Counted from the stretch's first letter, positions 1 to 7,761 are shown. The stretch is 12,470 nt of DNA from Rikenellaceae bacterium (GCA_021203585.1 JAJQAW010000062.1:1-12470), one strand, 5' to 3'. Notes: generated by a model not told the origin, from the letters alone. A program made the numbers and translations.

Positions 1-188
1 GCGAAATACGGTACGATGCGGATAGGGGGAAATATCTGCATCAAGGGGAATGCCCGATGAGATCCCCTGTGATCGGGTCCGGACAGCAGATGGTTTTTCT
101 TCTGCTGCCACAAAAACAAGCCGCACAGACGGGAAGTCTCTGTGGCTTTATTTATGCGCCATGATTCTCAGATGGCGAGGAATATTTT

Positions 189-221
189 TTTGATTCGTAA
201 GCTGATCTTTTCGTACCTTTG
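189..221 (+). promoter_or_regulatory. Bacteroidota-type promoter of mqnC
   Basis: A TTTG at 189-192 is followed after 21 nt by TACCTTTG at 214-221. This fits the Bacteroidota housekeeping consensus of a TTG/TTTG at -33 and TAnnTTTG at -7. Transcription would be expected to start a few bases after 221, so at or just before the ATG at 229. The promoter lies inside the longer GTG-started reading frame that begins at 142, which is a strong argument against that earlier start. Confidence 0.75.
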
Positions 222-228
222 TGAACGT

Positions 229-1320
229 ATGTCTCTGAATCTTCTTTACCAAAAAGCGATGGCCCGGGATAATCTCACGGCACAGGAGGCGGAATTCCTC
301 TTTCGAGAAGCTCCGTTGGCAGAACTGATGCTGATTGCAGACCGGTTAAGAGCACAGGCCGTTGGGAAAAATGAAGTTACCTGGCAGATCGATCGCAACG
401 TCAATATTACCAACGTCTGCATTTGCGGATGTAAATTCTGTAACTTTCATTGCAAACCTCATCAGAAAGAGCGCTCGTTTATCACCACTCCTGAAGAATA
501 CGTACGGAAAATCGAAGAGACGCTGGCCTTGAACGGGGATCAATTGCTGCTACAGGGCGGATTACATCCCGAATTGAATATCGAATGGTATGAAGCCCTG
601 TTCAGCCGGCTCAAGGACCGGTTTCCTCGGCTCAAACTCCATGCTCTAGGACCCCCTGAAGTTTTCCACATCGCCCGAATCAGCGGACTGTCCGTAGAAA
701 CTGTTTTGAAGCGGTTGATGGCGGCCGGGCTGGATTCTTTTCCCGGAGCGGAAGCTGAAATTCTCGACAATGAAGTGCGCAGACGGATTTCTCCGGGCAA
801 ATGTACGGCCGATCAATGGCTGGAAATCATGGGAATAGCCCACCGTTTGGGCCTGGCTACTTCGGCTACTATGATGTATGGTCATGTGGAAACGGTGAAA
901 CAACGAATGGAACATCTGGTCAAAATTCGCGATCTTCAGTCTCGAAAACCGGAGGGAAGCTACGGATTCATCGCTTTTATCCCCTGGATTTGCCGGGGAA
1001 TGGGAACTGAGCTGGAAAGAGCAGGGGTCCGGACCTCTTTTTCCCCGGTAGAATATATTCGGATGATCGCCCTGAGTCGGATTGTCCTGAATAACATCCG
1101 TAATATACAGGCTTCGTGGTTGACAGTCGGAAAATCCGTAGCACAAGTGGCCCTGCATGCGGGAGCCAACGATATGGGATCGATCATGATCGAGGAGAAT
1201 GTCGTCTCCTCGGCCGGTGCCGACCACCGGTTCGATGCCCTGAGCATTCAGCAGGCGATCCGGCAGGCAGGATTCGAGCCGCGTCTGCGTGATCAAACTT
1301 ATCGATACAGAACGATTTGA
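229..1320 (+). CDS. mqnC: Cyclic dehypoxanthine futalosine synthase (radical SAM, menaquinone biosynthesis)
   Basis: This 363-residue radical SAM enzyme should catalyse the cyclisation of dehypoxanthine futalosine in the futalosine pathway of menaquinone synthesis, in the cytosol. The 4Fe-4S-binding CxxxCxxC is C64, C68 and C71 in TNVCICGCKFCNF. Other family signatures follow: GGLHPEL, LHALGPPE (MqnC has LHALSPPE, whereas MqnE differs here), GLDSFPG, RRISPGKCTADQW, ATMMYGHVET and AFIPW. The tryptophan of FIPW favours MqnC over MqnE, but the usual QPxN-like stretch after it is replaced by ICRGMGTEL. The frame is open from a GTG at 142. I chose the ATG at 229 because the encoded N-terminus (SLNLLYQKA, then LTAQEAEFLF) aligns with the family and because a promoter sits just upstream. 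No other mqn gene is in the window. The stop is followed after 1 nt by the preferred mtaB start. Confidence 0.88.
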   Translation: MSLNLLYQKAMARDNLTAQEAEFLFREAPLAELMLIADRLRAQAVGKNEVTWQIDRNVNITNVCICGCKFCNFHCKPHQKERSFITTPEEYVRKIEETLALNGDQLLLQGGLHPELNIEWYEALFSRLKDRFPRLKLHALGPPEVFHIARISGLSVETVLKRLMAAGLDSFPGAEAEILDNEVRRRISPGKCTADQWLEIMGIAHRLGLATSATMMYGHVETVKQRMEHLVKIRDLQSRKPEGSYGFIAFIPWICRGMGTELERAGVRTSFSPVEYIRMIALSRIVLNNIRNIQASWLTVGKSVAQVALHAGANDMGSIMIEENVVSSAGADHRFDALSIQQAIRQAGFEPRLRDQTYRYRTI

Positions 1321-1321
1321 T

Positions 1322-2641
1322 ATGCAAAGCGCTAAAAAAGCCGGTTTTTACACCTTGGGTTGTAAACTCAATTTTTCCGAAACCTCTACCATCGCGCGGG
1401 AATTGGAACAAGAGGGAATCGTACGTGCCCGGCGAGGGGAATCGGCCGATATTTATATCGTCAACAGTTGTTCGGTAACCGAACATGCCGATAAAAAATG
1501 CCGGAACCTCATCCGGAAAATTCACCGGATGAATCCGGGGGCCATTATTGCGGTGACCGGATGCTACGCCCAGTTAAAACCGAACGAGCTGGCGGCTATT
1601 CCGGGAGTAGATCTGGTGATCGGCAACCAGGAAAAGGGAGAACTATCCCGGAAGGTGCGGGAAATCGCCCAAAAGAGGGGAATTTCGGTCTATGCCTGCG
1701 ATGCGGAAGAATTGACCTCTTTTTTTGCCGCATTCTCCTCCGGAGACCGAACGCGGGCCTTCCTTAAAGTACAGGACGGCTGCGATTACCGGTGCAGTTA
1801 CTGCACCATTCCGTTGGCCCGAGGCGCAAGCCGGAATCTACCCATAGCACAGGCGGTGGCCGAAGCCCGGAAAATTGCCGCGGCCGGACAGCAGGAAATT
1901 GTCCTGACCGGGATCAATACCGGAGATTTCGGGCGCACTACGGGTGAATCCTTTCTGGACCTGCTCCGACAATTGGATCGAGTTCCGGGAATCCAACGCT
2001 ACCGGATCTCTTCGATCGAACCGAATCTACTGACGGATGAAATCATCGCTTTCACCGCTGGCTCCGCTAAATTCCAACCTCATTTCCACATTCCGTTGCA
2101 ATCCGGCAGCAACTGGATATTGCAACAGATGCGTAGGCGGTATGATACCGAACGGTTTGCCGAACGAATCGACGCGGTGCGCCGGGTGATGCCGGATACT
2201 TTTTTCGGAATCGATGTGATCGTCGGTTTTCCCGGTGAAACGGAGGCAGATTTCCTGGATACTTATCGCTTTCTGGAGCGTGTGAACCCGGCATTTCTGC
2301 ACGTTTTTCCCTATTCCGTTCGTCCGAACACTCCGGCGGCCCAATTGCCCGACCGGGTCGATCCGCACGTGATGGAACAGCGGGTAAAACGGCTCACGGA
2401 ATTATCGGCAGCATTGCACCGGCGTTTTGCCCGTCGGTTCCTCGGTTGCACTGCTGGCGTGTTGTTCGAGAGTACCCGCAAGGGTGGCTTGATGTTTGGT
2501 TATACGGAAAATTATTTACGGGTGGAAATGCCTTACGACCGGCAGTCCATCAACCGGATCGTTCCGGTTCGTCTGACCGGCTGGACCGCCGAAGGCCATC
2601 TGACGGCAGAAAAAAACAATGCCGATGCATCGAATCATTAA
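1322..2641 (+). CDS. mtaB: tRNA (N6-threonylcarbamoyladenosine(37)-C2)-methylthiotransferase MtaB
   Basis: MtaB adds a methylthio group to t6A37 of ANN-decoding tRNAs, giving ms2t6A. The protein of 439 residues has the normal family length and domain order. The N-terminal UPF0004 domain carries three cluster cysteines, C14 (TLGCKLNFSE), C50 (VNSCSVTEHADKKCR) and C81 (TGCYAQ). The radical SAM core has CxxxCxxC at C154, C158 and C161 (GCDYRCSYCTIP). The LTGINTGDFG, HFHIPLQSGS and DVIVGFPGETEADF motifs follow, and the last roughly 60 residues should be the TRAM domain. I chose the ATG at 1322, right after the mqnC stop; an ATG at 1289 would add 11 residues and overlap mqnC by 32 nt. MiaB and RimO are less likely because the TLGCKLN and CTIP sequences are of the MtaB type. 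It is probably co-transcribed with mqnC. Confidence 0.92.
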   Translation: MQSAKKAGFYTLGCKLNFSETSTIARELEQEGIVRARRGESADIYIVNSCSVTEHADKKCRNLIRKIHRMNPGAIIAVTGCYAQLKPNELAAIPGVDLVIGNQEKGELSRKVREIAQKRGISVYACDAEELTSFFAAFSSGDRTRAFLKVQDGCDYRCSYCTIPLARGASRNLPIAQAVAEARKIAAAGQQEIVLTGINTGDFGRTTGESFLDLLRQLDRVPGIQRYRISSIEPNLLTDEIIAFTAGSAKFQPHFHIPLQSGSNWILQQMRRRYDTERFAERIDAVRRVMPDTFFGIDVIVGFPGETEADFLDTYRFLERVNPAFLHVFPYSVRPNTPAAQLPDRVDPHVMEQRVKRLTELSAALHRRFARRFLGCTAGVLFESTRKGGLMFGYTENYLRVEMPYDRQSINRIVPVRLTGWTAEGHLTAEKNNADASNH

Positions 2642-2648
2642 GCAGGAT

Positions 2649-3455
2649 ATGAACCGATTGAGTGTCAGAATCAGAAAACCCCGCCGAAAACGGATTCGTC
2701 CGGCAATCGGGATACGCCGTAAAATTGGAATCGGATTTGTGATTCTCGGAAGCTTGCTGCTTTTTGCGGGTATGGTTTCCTATTTCGAATTAACCCGTTT
2801 AAACCGCACCACGACCGAATTGCTTGACAATAGTCTGCGGGATCTGGGCTTTTCGCAGCGCATGCTGGAAGCCATCGGGCAGCAAAACGATGCGTTGGCC
2901 CTGACCGTTTATTCGAACAAAGCGGATTCCCTGGATACGGATTCCCTGCTGCTGGACGGAAGACTCAGTTTTGAGGAGGCTTTTTTCGAAGCTCGGGCCC
3001 GGAATGTTCATTCCAGCCGCCTTCAACGGATCGAACAAGCCAAACAGGAATACGATCGGGTACTCCTTACCCCTGCAGGAGATTCTCTGGCGTGGTACAA
3101 GCACCCCTATAAACTGGCCTATTATAATCTGTTGCTGACGGTAAAAGATTTTATGATCAGCAGTCAGAATACCATCGATCAGAATACGGAAAAAATCCAG
3201 GATAACGCATACCGGGCCATTATGCCTGGAATTATTACCCTGACCATCGCCATACTGATTATCGGTATGTTTTACCTGCTGATCGATTTTTATTACATCC
3301 GTCCGGTACTTAAAATTAAACAAGGACTGGATAATTACCTGGACCACAAAATGCCGTACCATGTCCGGCTGGAAGGAAGGGACGAGATTCGGGAATTGAG
3401 CGACCGGATTAAAAGCCTGATGACGATCATAAACAAAAAAGAGCCTAACGCCTGA
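2649..3455 (+). CDS. Two-helix membrane protein ending in a HAMP domain, no output domain
   Basis: I do not recognise a named gene. The 268-residue product starts with a very basic cytoplasmic tail (about residues 5-25, rich in R and K). A first membrane helix follows at about 27-47. A periplasmic helical domain of about 140 residues resembles the four-helix sensor modules of chemoreceptors and histidine kinases. A second helix lies at about 191-214, then a HAMP domain at about 215-263 with the conserved proline in YIRPV and the EGRDEIREL motif. The protein ends right after HAMP, so it has no kinase, cyclase or methyl-accepting domain. Starts at 2619 or 2625, overlapping the mtaB end, are also possible; 2649 avoids the overlap. 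It lies 6 nt before trkH and is probably in the same transcript. A role in sensing or regulating potassium uptake is only an inference from position. Confidence 0.8.
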   Translation: MNRLSVRIRKPRRKRIRPAIGIRRKIGIGFVILGSLLLFAGMVSYFELTRLNRTTTELLDNSLRDLGFSQRMLEAIGQQNDALALTVYSNKADSLDTDSLLLDGRLSFEEAFFEARARNVHSSRLQRIEQAKQEYDRVLLTPAGDSLAWYKHPYKLAYYNLLLTVKDFMISSQNTIDQNTEKIQDNAYRAIMPGIITLTIAILIIGMFYLLIDFYYIRPVLKIKQGLDNYLDHKMPYHVRLEGRDEIRELSDRIKSLMTIINKKEPNA

Positions 3456-3461
3456 TTCGGG

Positions 3462-4910
3462 ATGAGATTCAACATCGTGATCCGTTATATAGGAGTGGTG
3501 CTGCTGCTTAATGCCTTGTTCATGCTGATCGCTGCGGGGATTGCCCTATTCAATGGAATGGATACCGGGTTCTACCCGTTGTTGCTCGGTTTTTTCTTGA
3601 CCACGGCTCTGGGATCGTTTCCCTTGATTTTCGTGGAATCGGAGAGAAATATTTCCTCCCGGGAAGGATACCTGATTGTTGTCGGTTCGTGGATTGCGGC
3701 TTGTTTCACCGGGATGATTCCCTACACCCTGTGGGGGGGGGGAGAATTCGATCTGGCGGACGCGTGGTTCGAAAGCGTTTCCGGATTTTCCACAACCGGT
3801 GCCACCATTCTAAACCAGGTGGAGGCACTCCCCAAAAGTCTGCTCTTCTGGCGCTCTTCCACGCATTGGTTAGGAGGTATCGGCGTGGTGATGTTCGTGA
3901 TGCTCATTTTGCCCGCTATGGGACAGGCGCGTCAAACCCTCTCCAACGCTCAACTCTCTTCGTTAGCCAAAGACAATTTTCGATATCGGGCTCATAAAAT
4001 CGTACAAATCCTGCTGGTGGTTTACCTGGGCCTTACCCTGTTGCAAACCGTTTGTCTGCGGATAGCGGGTATGGGGTGGTTCGATGCGCTGAATCATTCC
4101 TTTTCCACCATCGCCACGGGAGGCTTCAGCACCAAAAATGCCAGTATTGCTTATTTCGATAGTCTGGCTATCGAATGTGTAATCCTGTTTTTTATGGTGG
4201 TCAGTGGATTGCATTTCGGTCTGATTTTCGCTACGGTCACGGGACGACGCAACAATGTTTTCCGTTCCGAGGTGACCCGTTTTTATCTCTTTTCGATTCT
4301 GGTAGCCGGTATAGCCATTGCTCTGGCCCTATGGAAAGGAAGTTTTTACGAAACCGTGGGAGAATCTTTGCGGTACGGTATGTTTCAGTTGGTTTCGGTG
4401 ATGACCACCACCGGGTTCGCCACGGCTAACAGCAACATATGGCCGCCGTTTGTCATCCTGATTCTGATCTTTTTCAGCTTTACCTGCGCCTGCTCCGGGT
4501 CCACTTCCGGGGGGATCAAAGCGGATCGTTTTGTGCTCTCGTTCAAATCTTTGCTTGTCAAGATCCGGCAAATACAACATCCTAATGCTATTATCCGGGT
4601 GAAAATGAACGAGGTACCCGTTTCCGAAAATCTGATTCAGATGGTCAATGCGTTTATCTTGCTTTACTTGCTTTTCGTAATTCTGGGTACTCTTGTTTGT
4701 ACGGTATTCGGATTGGATTTGATGACCGCTTTCAGTGTATCTTTTTCTTCGATGTCCAACGTAGGGCCCGGATTCGGAGAGATCGGCTCCACCGCTACAT
4801 TCGAACACCTTCCCGTACCGGTCAAACTTTTTTCCAGCGTACTGATGTTGCTCGGCCGCCTGGAAATTTTCGGTCTCATTCAGATTTTTTACTACAAAGC
4901 CTGGCGTTAA
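3462..4910 (+). CDS. trkH: TrkH-family potassium uptake channel subunit
   Basis: This inner-membrane protein of 482 residues has the usual TrkH length and repeats the M1-P-M2 unit four times. The four selectivity-filter loops are visible, each with its glycine: GFSTTGAT (G113), IATGGFS (about G220), MTTTGFAT (G318) and SNVGPGFGEIGS (about G435). Other typical sequences are the THWLGGIGV segment after the first loop, CACSGSTSGGIKADR before the last unit, and the C-terminal LGRLEIFGLIQIFYYKAWR. TrkH forms the potassium-conducting pore and normally needs the cytosolic NAD- and ATP-binding partner TrkA; no trkA is in this window. A run of ten G residues lies within codons 91-94 (W-G-G-G). The upstream neighbour is the HAMP membrane protein. 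Confidence 0.93.
   Translation: MRFNIVIRYIGVVLLLNALFMLIAAGIALFNGMDTGFYPLLLGFFLTTALGSFPLIFVESERNISSREGYLIVVGSWIAACFTGMIPYTLWGGGEFDLADAWFESVSGFSTTGATILNQVEALPKSLLFWRSSTHWLGGIGVVMFVMLILPAMGQARQTLSNAQLSSLAKDNFRYRAHKIVQILLVVYLGLTLLQTVCLRIAGMGWFDALNHSFSTIATGGFSTKNASIAYFDSLAIECVILFFMVVSGLHFGLIFATVTGRRNNVFRSEVTRFYLFSILVAGIAIALALWKGSFYETVGESLRYGMFQLVSVMTTTGFATANSNIWPPFVILILIFFSFTCACSGSTSGGIKADRFVLSFKSLLVKIRQIQHPNAIIRVKMNEVPVSENLIQMVNAFILLYLLFVILGTLVCTVFGLDLMTAFSVSFSSMSNVGPGFGEIGSTATFEHLPVPVKLFSSVLMLLGRLEIFGLIQIFYYKAWR
3733..3742 (+). repeat. G10 homopolymer inside trkH
   Basis: Ten consecutive G residues encode part of W91-G92-G93-G94 near the first pore loop of TrkH. As given, the tract keeps the frame open. 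A gain or loss of one base would truncate the protein early. Tracts of this length are prone to slipped-strand errors in cells and also to base-calling errors. Confidence 0.9.
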
Positions 4911-4924
4911 GACCGCGGCGGAAC

Positions 4925-4955
4925 TTGGTTTTTTGAGGGATTTTTGTCATATTTG
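4925..4955 (+). promoter_or_regulatory. Possible promoter of the SPOR-domain gene
   Basis: A TTG at 4925-4927 is followed after 20 nt by CATATTTG at 4948-4955, which differs from TAnnTTTG at one position. The start site would fall near 4960, leaving a short leader before the ATG at 4974. The match is imperfect, and read-through from trkH is an alternative. Confidence 0.3.
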
Positions 4956-4973
4956 GATTTTAATCTGGAGGTT

Positions 4974-6473
4974 ATGCGGAAATTTATCACATTATTGTTA
5001 TGGGTTATTGGCTGGGGGTGTGTAACGACGGGGATGGCTCAGACTGTGCGTGCACGGGTAAGCGGTCTGGAAGCGGACAGTGCTTACATGTCCCTGCTTC
5101 GAGAGGAAGCGATGCTGAAAATCCGGGAAGACTCCTTGGAGAGTGTGATTCGCGCCAGGAGGCAGCAACTGAGTGGTGATACGACCGACCTGTTTAACCG
5201 TTCCCAACAGATTCTTCGCCTGGAAGAGCAGCTGTTCGATCTGCGCAGCCGTCAGGGAAACTTGGCCTCGGGGATTAACAGCATCGAGCAGGAATTTATC
5301 CTGAATCACCTTTCCGGTTCCGGTTTACCGGGTGTCTCGTCCGGTTCACCTTCCAGTAACTACCCCAATCTGATCGATAACGATTTTTTCCGGCAGAATC
5401 TCGACGATCACGAGTACCGGCAGTTGACTCGAGCCCAGCAGGCCAAATTCGGATATGCTCCGTTGATCGATGCTTATAGAATCGGTTATCAAGCTTTGCA
5501 AGAGTTGGCGGCGGCGTATGAAGAGTCAGGCACTCCGGGAGAAGCGGATTCTTTGTATGAACAGTACCGGCAGCAGGTGTGGCAGCTGAAGGAATTGGAA
5601 AACCGGATTATTACTCCTTTTCAGGATGGATACGGGCATGAAGTATACCTGTATTCTTTGCTGCTGGATAAATTGAACCGAATGAACGATCTGGCTGCAC
5701 TGAATCAACAAGCCCGCAACCGGCCCAGCTACTCTCCGTCTGAAGTGATGTCGGTCGGCCTGGCCGAAATGCCGGGACAATATGCACTGGCTCTGGAGTA
5801 TGAGAAAACCTTGGCCCAGGCATTGAATCTTTCGGCCGCTCTGGATTCTTTGCAACGGGTAGAGCGGACCCTGCGGGATTTCGATCTGGCTTTTCCAAAC
5901 ATCGAACTGACCGAAAAAGAGTTTGTAAATTACCAAGAGATTTCATTTCCGGGTACGGCGGTCTATACGAATGATCATCCGATACCGGAATTGGTCATAC
6001 CCGAATCGGGGACTTATTACAGTGTGACGGTGGGTAGTTTTTCACAGCGTCAGCCGGTTTCGGTTTTTCGGGGAGCGGTTCCGATCGGCTATCAACGGAC
6101 CGGCGGCCAATGGCGTTACTTTGCCGGACTGTTCCGGAGTTACGGCGATGCGCTGGAAGCGGTGCAACAGCTCAAAGAGGCCGGATTTCGACGTCCCGAA
6201 GCAGTGCGTTGGTACGACGGGAATTATGAAAATCTGGCTGCAAAAGCGGCTCAAAATATGGGTTTGTGGCGTATTGTCATTCAGGAGACCGGTACTGAAT
6301 TAGCTCCGGAGGCTCGGTTTGCTTTAAACCGGTATGCCGCCTCCAAGGAGATTACCCGGATTGGAGACCTGTTTTACGTCGGTACCTTTACCGATCGATT
6401 ACATGTGGAAGAAGTGTGGCAGGCTCTGGAAAAAATCTGCGGTCTGGAAATTCGTGTGGAGGAGATGGAATAA
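4974..6473 (+). CDS. Secreted SPOR-domain protein with N-terminal coiled coil
   Basis: The 499-residue product starts with a signal peptide (MRKF, a hydrophobic stretch, and a likely cut after GMAQ at about residue 23). Residues 30-110 are heptad-like and charged, probably a coiled coil. A glutamine-rich helical middle region reaches about residue 320. A SPOR domain lies at about 346-418 (YYSVTVGSFSQRQPV, then QWRYFAGLFRSYGDALEAVQQL). The last 65 or so residues (WRIVIQETG, then DLFYVGTFTDRLHVEEVWQAL) look like a second, weaker SPOR unit. SPOR domains bind glycan strands of peptidoglycan that lack stem peptides, often at the division site, so a cell-envelope role is likely. I chose the ATG at 4974 because the signal peptide begins there and GGAGG lies at 4967-4971; an earlier start at 4944 would add 10 residues before the signal peptide. 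It converges on mltG with a 6-nt gap. Confidence 0.82.
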   Translation: MRKFITLLLWVIGWGCVTTGMAQTVRARVSGLEADSAYMSLLREEAMLKIREDSLESVIRARRQQLSGDTTDLFNRSQQILRLEEQLFDLRSRQGNLASGINSIEQEFILNHLSGSGLPGVSSGSPSSNYPNLIDNDFFRQNLDDHEYRQLTRAQQAKFGYAPLIDAYRIGYQALQELAAAYEESGTPGEADSLYEQYRQQVWQLKELENRIITPFQDGYGHEVYLYSLLLDKLNRMNDLAALNQQARNRPSYSPSEVMSVGLAEMPGQYALALEYEKTLAQALNLSAALDSLQRVERTLRDFDLAFPNIELTEKEFVNYQEISFPGTAVYTNDHPIPELVIPESGTYYSVTVGSFSQRQPVSVFRGAVPIGYQRTGGQWRYFAGLFRSYGDALEAVQQLKEAGFRRPEAVRWYDGNYENLAAKAAQNMGLWRIVIQETGTELAPEARFALNRYAASKEITRIGDLFYVGTFTDRLHVEEVWQALEKICGLEIRVEEME

Positions 6474-6479
6474 ATCGGC

Positions 6480-7502
6480 TTACCGAATGCCTCGCCGGTT
6501 GAGTTCGGCATGATACCGGGCGGCATTGCGGTTGTGTTCGGGCAGGGTACGGGCAAAATTATGATAACCTGAAAAATCCTCCCGGGCGCAGAAATAGTAA
6601 TAACTGTGCGCCTCGTAATCGAGCACCGCATCGATAGCCTTGATCGACGGCATGCAAATCGGTCCCGGCGGAAGGCCGGCGTACATATAGGTGTTGTAGG
6701 GTGAATCTACCGCTTTGTGGATGTCCAACACCCGGCGGATGGTAAAATCTCCTACTGCAAACTTCAAGGTAGGGTCGGCTTGCAGGATCATCCCGATCTT
6801 TAACCGGTTGATATAAACCCCGGCCACCCGTGGCATTTCATCCGTTTTTTGAGTCTCTTCGTAGGTAATCGAGGCCAGCGTAATCACTTCATTCCGGGTC
6901 AGCCCCAACCGTTCCTGTTTCAGTTCCCGCTCCGGGTTCCAGAAATGGTCGTATTCCCGCTTCATACGGTCCAGAAACGCGGTAGGATTAATGGTCCAAT
7001 ACATCTCGTAAGTATCCGGAATAAACATTCCGATGAACTCCTCCGGTTTGAATCCATAATAAGCCGGAATGGTATCGTTCATCCATACGGAAACCAACAG
7101 CGCGGAATCTGCTTCGATTTGTCCGGCGACTTTTCCGGCCAATTGCGGCACTAACCGGACATTATTAAAAGTGACCCGCACCGGTGACTGCCAGCCCCGT
7201 TGGAACATACGCGCCAATTGCAGGTAATCCGTTCCTTTCTCAATCACATAATGGCCCGAGCGCACGGTCTGATCCGCATCCAGCATGCGGGCTACCCGGT
7301 CGAACCGCTTCAGGTTATAAACCCGGGTAGAGAGGGAATCCAATAATTCATCGTAAGAGGAACCGGTATGCAGGTACAGTGCCCCACTGCGGGAAACGGC
7401 ATCGCTTTTCACTGAAAAATAGATTCCTGCTACCGTGCCCGCAACCAAGAGTAGCACTACGGCAAATACCGAGAGCAGGATTTTAAGTTTTTTTCTGATC
7501 AT
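6480..7502 (-). CDS. mltG: Endolytic peptidoglycan transglycosylase MltG (YceG-like)
   Basis: MltG is a membrane-anchored lytic transglycosylase that cuts nascent glycan strands and is thought to set their length. The 340-residue product has a basic N-terminus (MIRKKLK) and one membrane helix at about 8-30. A LysM-like region follows, then the YceG catalytic domain. Family motifs are IPDTYEMYW, ASITYEET at 210-217, VAGVYINRLKIGMILQADPT and SPYNTYMYAGLPPGPICMPS. By alignment with ASIVEKET in the family, E216 is the likely catalytic glutamate, while the first glutamate of that motif is a tyrosine (Y214). The start at 7502 is well supported, because the membrane anchor begins at once and the next methionine is far downstream. 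The -7 promoter box ends only 4 nt before the ATG, suggesting a leaderless message. Pairing with the convergent SPOR gene suggests a small cell-wall neighbourhood. Confidence 0.93.
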   Translation of the reverse strand: MIRKKLKILLSVFAVVLLLVAGTVAGIYFSVKSDAVSRSGALYLHTGSSYDELLDSLSTRVYNLKRFDRVARMLDADQTVRSGHYVIEKGTDYLQLARMFQRGWQSPVRVTFNNVRLVPQLAGKVAGQIEADSALLVSVWMNDTIPAYYGFKPEEFIGMFIPDTYEMYWTINPTAFLDRMKREYDHFWNPERELKQERLGLTRNEVITLASITYEETQKTDEMPRVAGVYINRLKIGMILQADPTLKFAVGDFTIRRVLDIHKAVDSPYNTYMYAGLPPGPICMPSIKAIDAVLDYEAHSYYYFCAREDFSGYHNFARTLPEHNRNAARYHAELNRRGIR

Positions 7503-7506
7503 GGTG

Positions 7507-7514
7507 CAAAAATA
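7507..7514 (-). promoter_or_regulatory. -7 promoter element of mltG
   Basis: Read on the minus strand, TATTTTTG matches TAnnTTTG exactly and lies 4 nt before the mltG ATG. The best upstream TTG is only 16 nt away, closer than the usual 19-21 nt, so the -33 half is weak. A perfect 12-nt palindrome, AGAAATATTTCT (7514-7525), adjoins the box and could be an operator. Confidence 0.5.
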
Positions 7515-7525
7515 GAAATATTTCT

Positions 7526-7729
7526 TATTACAAGCCTGTGTTAAAAAACCAGTCCGGAATTTCCGTAAGGTTTGGAGCCGTGTCCGGCCGGATTTTCATC
7601 CGGTTGCAAACCCTGTTCCGAAGCAAGAGAAAACAACCGAAGATCGCGGCCGGATTCTATAAATAAACGTCATTTGAAATGAGTTGGTATAATTCGTGCG
7701 GGAGCTCTTCGGAAAAAGAAGTATTCTTT
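7526..7729. other. Unexplained intergenic region with hairpins
   Basis: No credible reading frame lies here. On the plus strand CCGGAT (7588-7593) and ATCCGG (7598-7603) pair around a 4-nt loop, enclosed by GGTTTG (7569-7574) and CAAACC (7607-7612). A nearly perfect inverted repeat TCATTT-G-AAATGA lies at 7670-7682. GGCCGGATT occurs twice (7586-7594 and 7648-7656). The stretch could hold an unidentified small RNA, an mltG control region or nothing functional. I cannot assign it to a known RNA family. Confidence 0.4.
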
Positions 7730-7760
7730 TTTGGTAAAACGGGAAAAAAGCGTACTTTTG
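7730..7760 (+). promoter_or_regulatory. Bacteroidota-type promoter of the SRP RNA
   Basis: TTTG at 7730-7733 and TACTTTTG at 7753-7760 are 19 nt apart, which is the expected spacing and sequence. The predicted start, a few bases later, agrees with the 5' end of the SRP RNA helix near 7762-7765. Confidence 0.8.
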
Positions 7761-7761
7761 T

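Noticed and set aside
1..60. An open frame from the left edge to TGA at 58-60 that could be the tail of an upstream gene
   Set aside because: Only 19 codons are visible and they match nothing I recognise. Another frame is also open to about position 155, so neither can be chosen.
120..191. Terminator-like hairpins (CACAGA/TCTGTG at 124-144; CGCCAT/ATGGCG at 157-177 followed later by a T7 run at 185-191)
   Set aside because: The stems are only 6 bp, and the second T-run lies 7 nt from its stem and overlaps the mqnC promoter. An upstream gene's terminator is possible but not supported enough to list.
142..228. An N-terminal extension of mqnC from the GTG at 142
   Set aside because: A good promoter lies within it, and the residues before 229 do not resemble the family.
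646..1296. Long minus-strand frame of 216 codons inside mqnC
   Set aside because: It is antisense to a clear radical SAM gene and its translation has no family features. The length is explained by codon bias on the coding strand.
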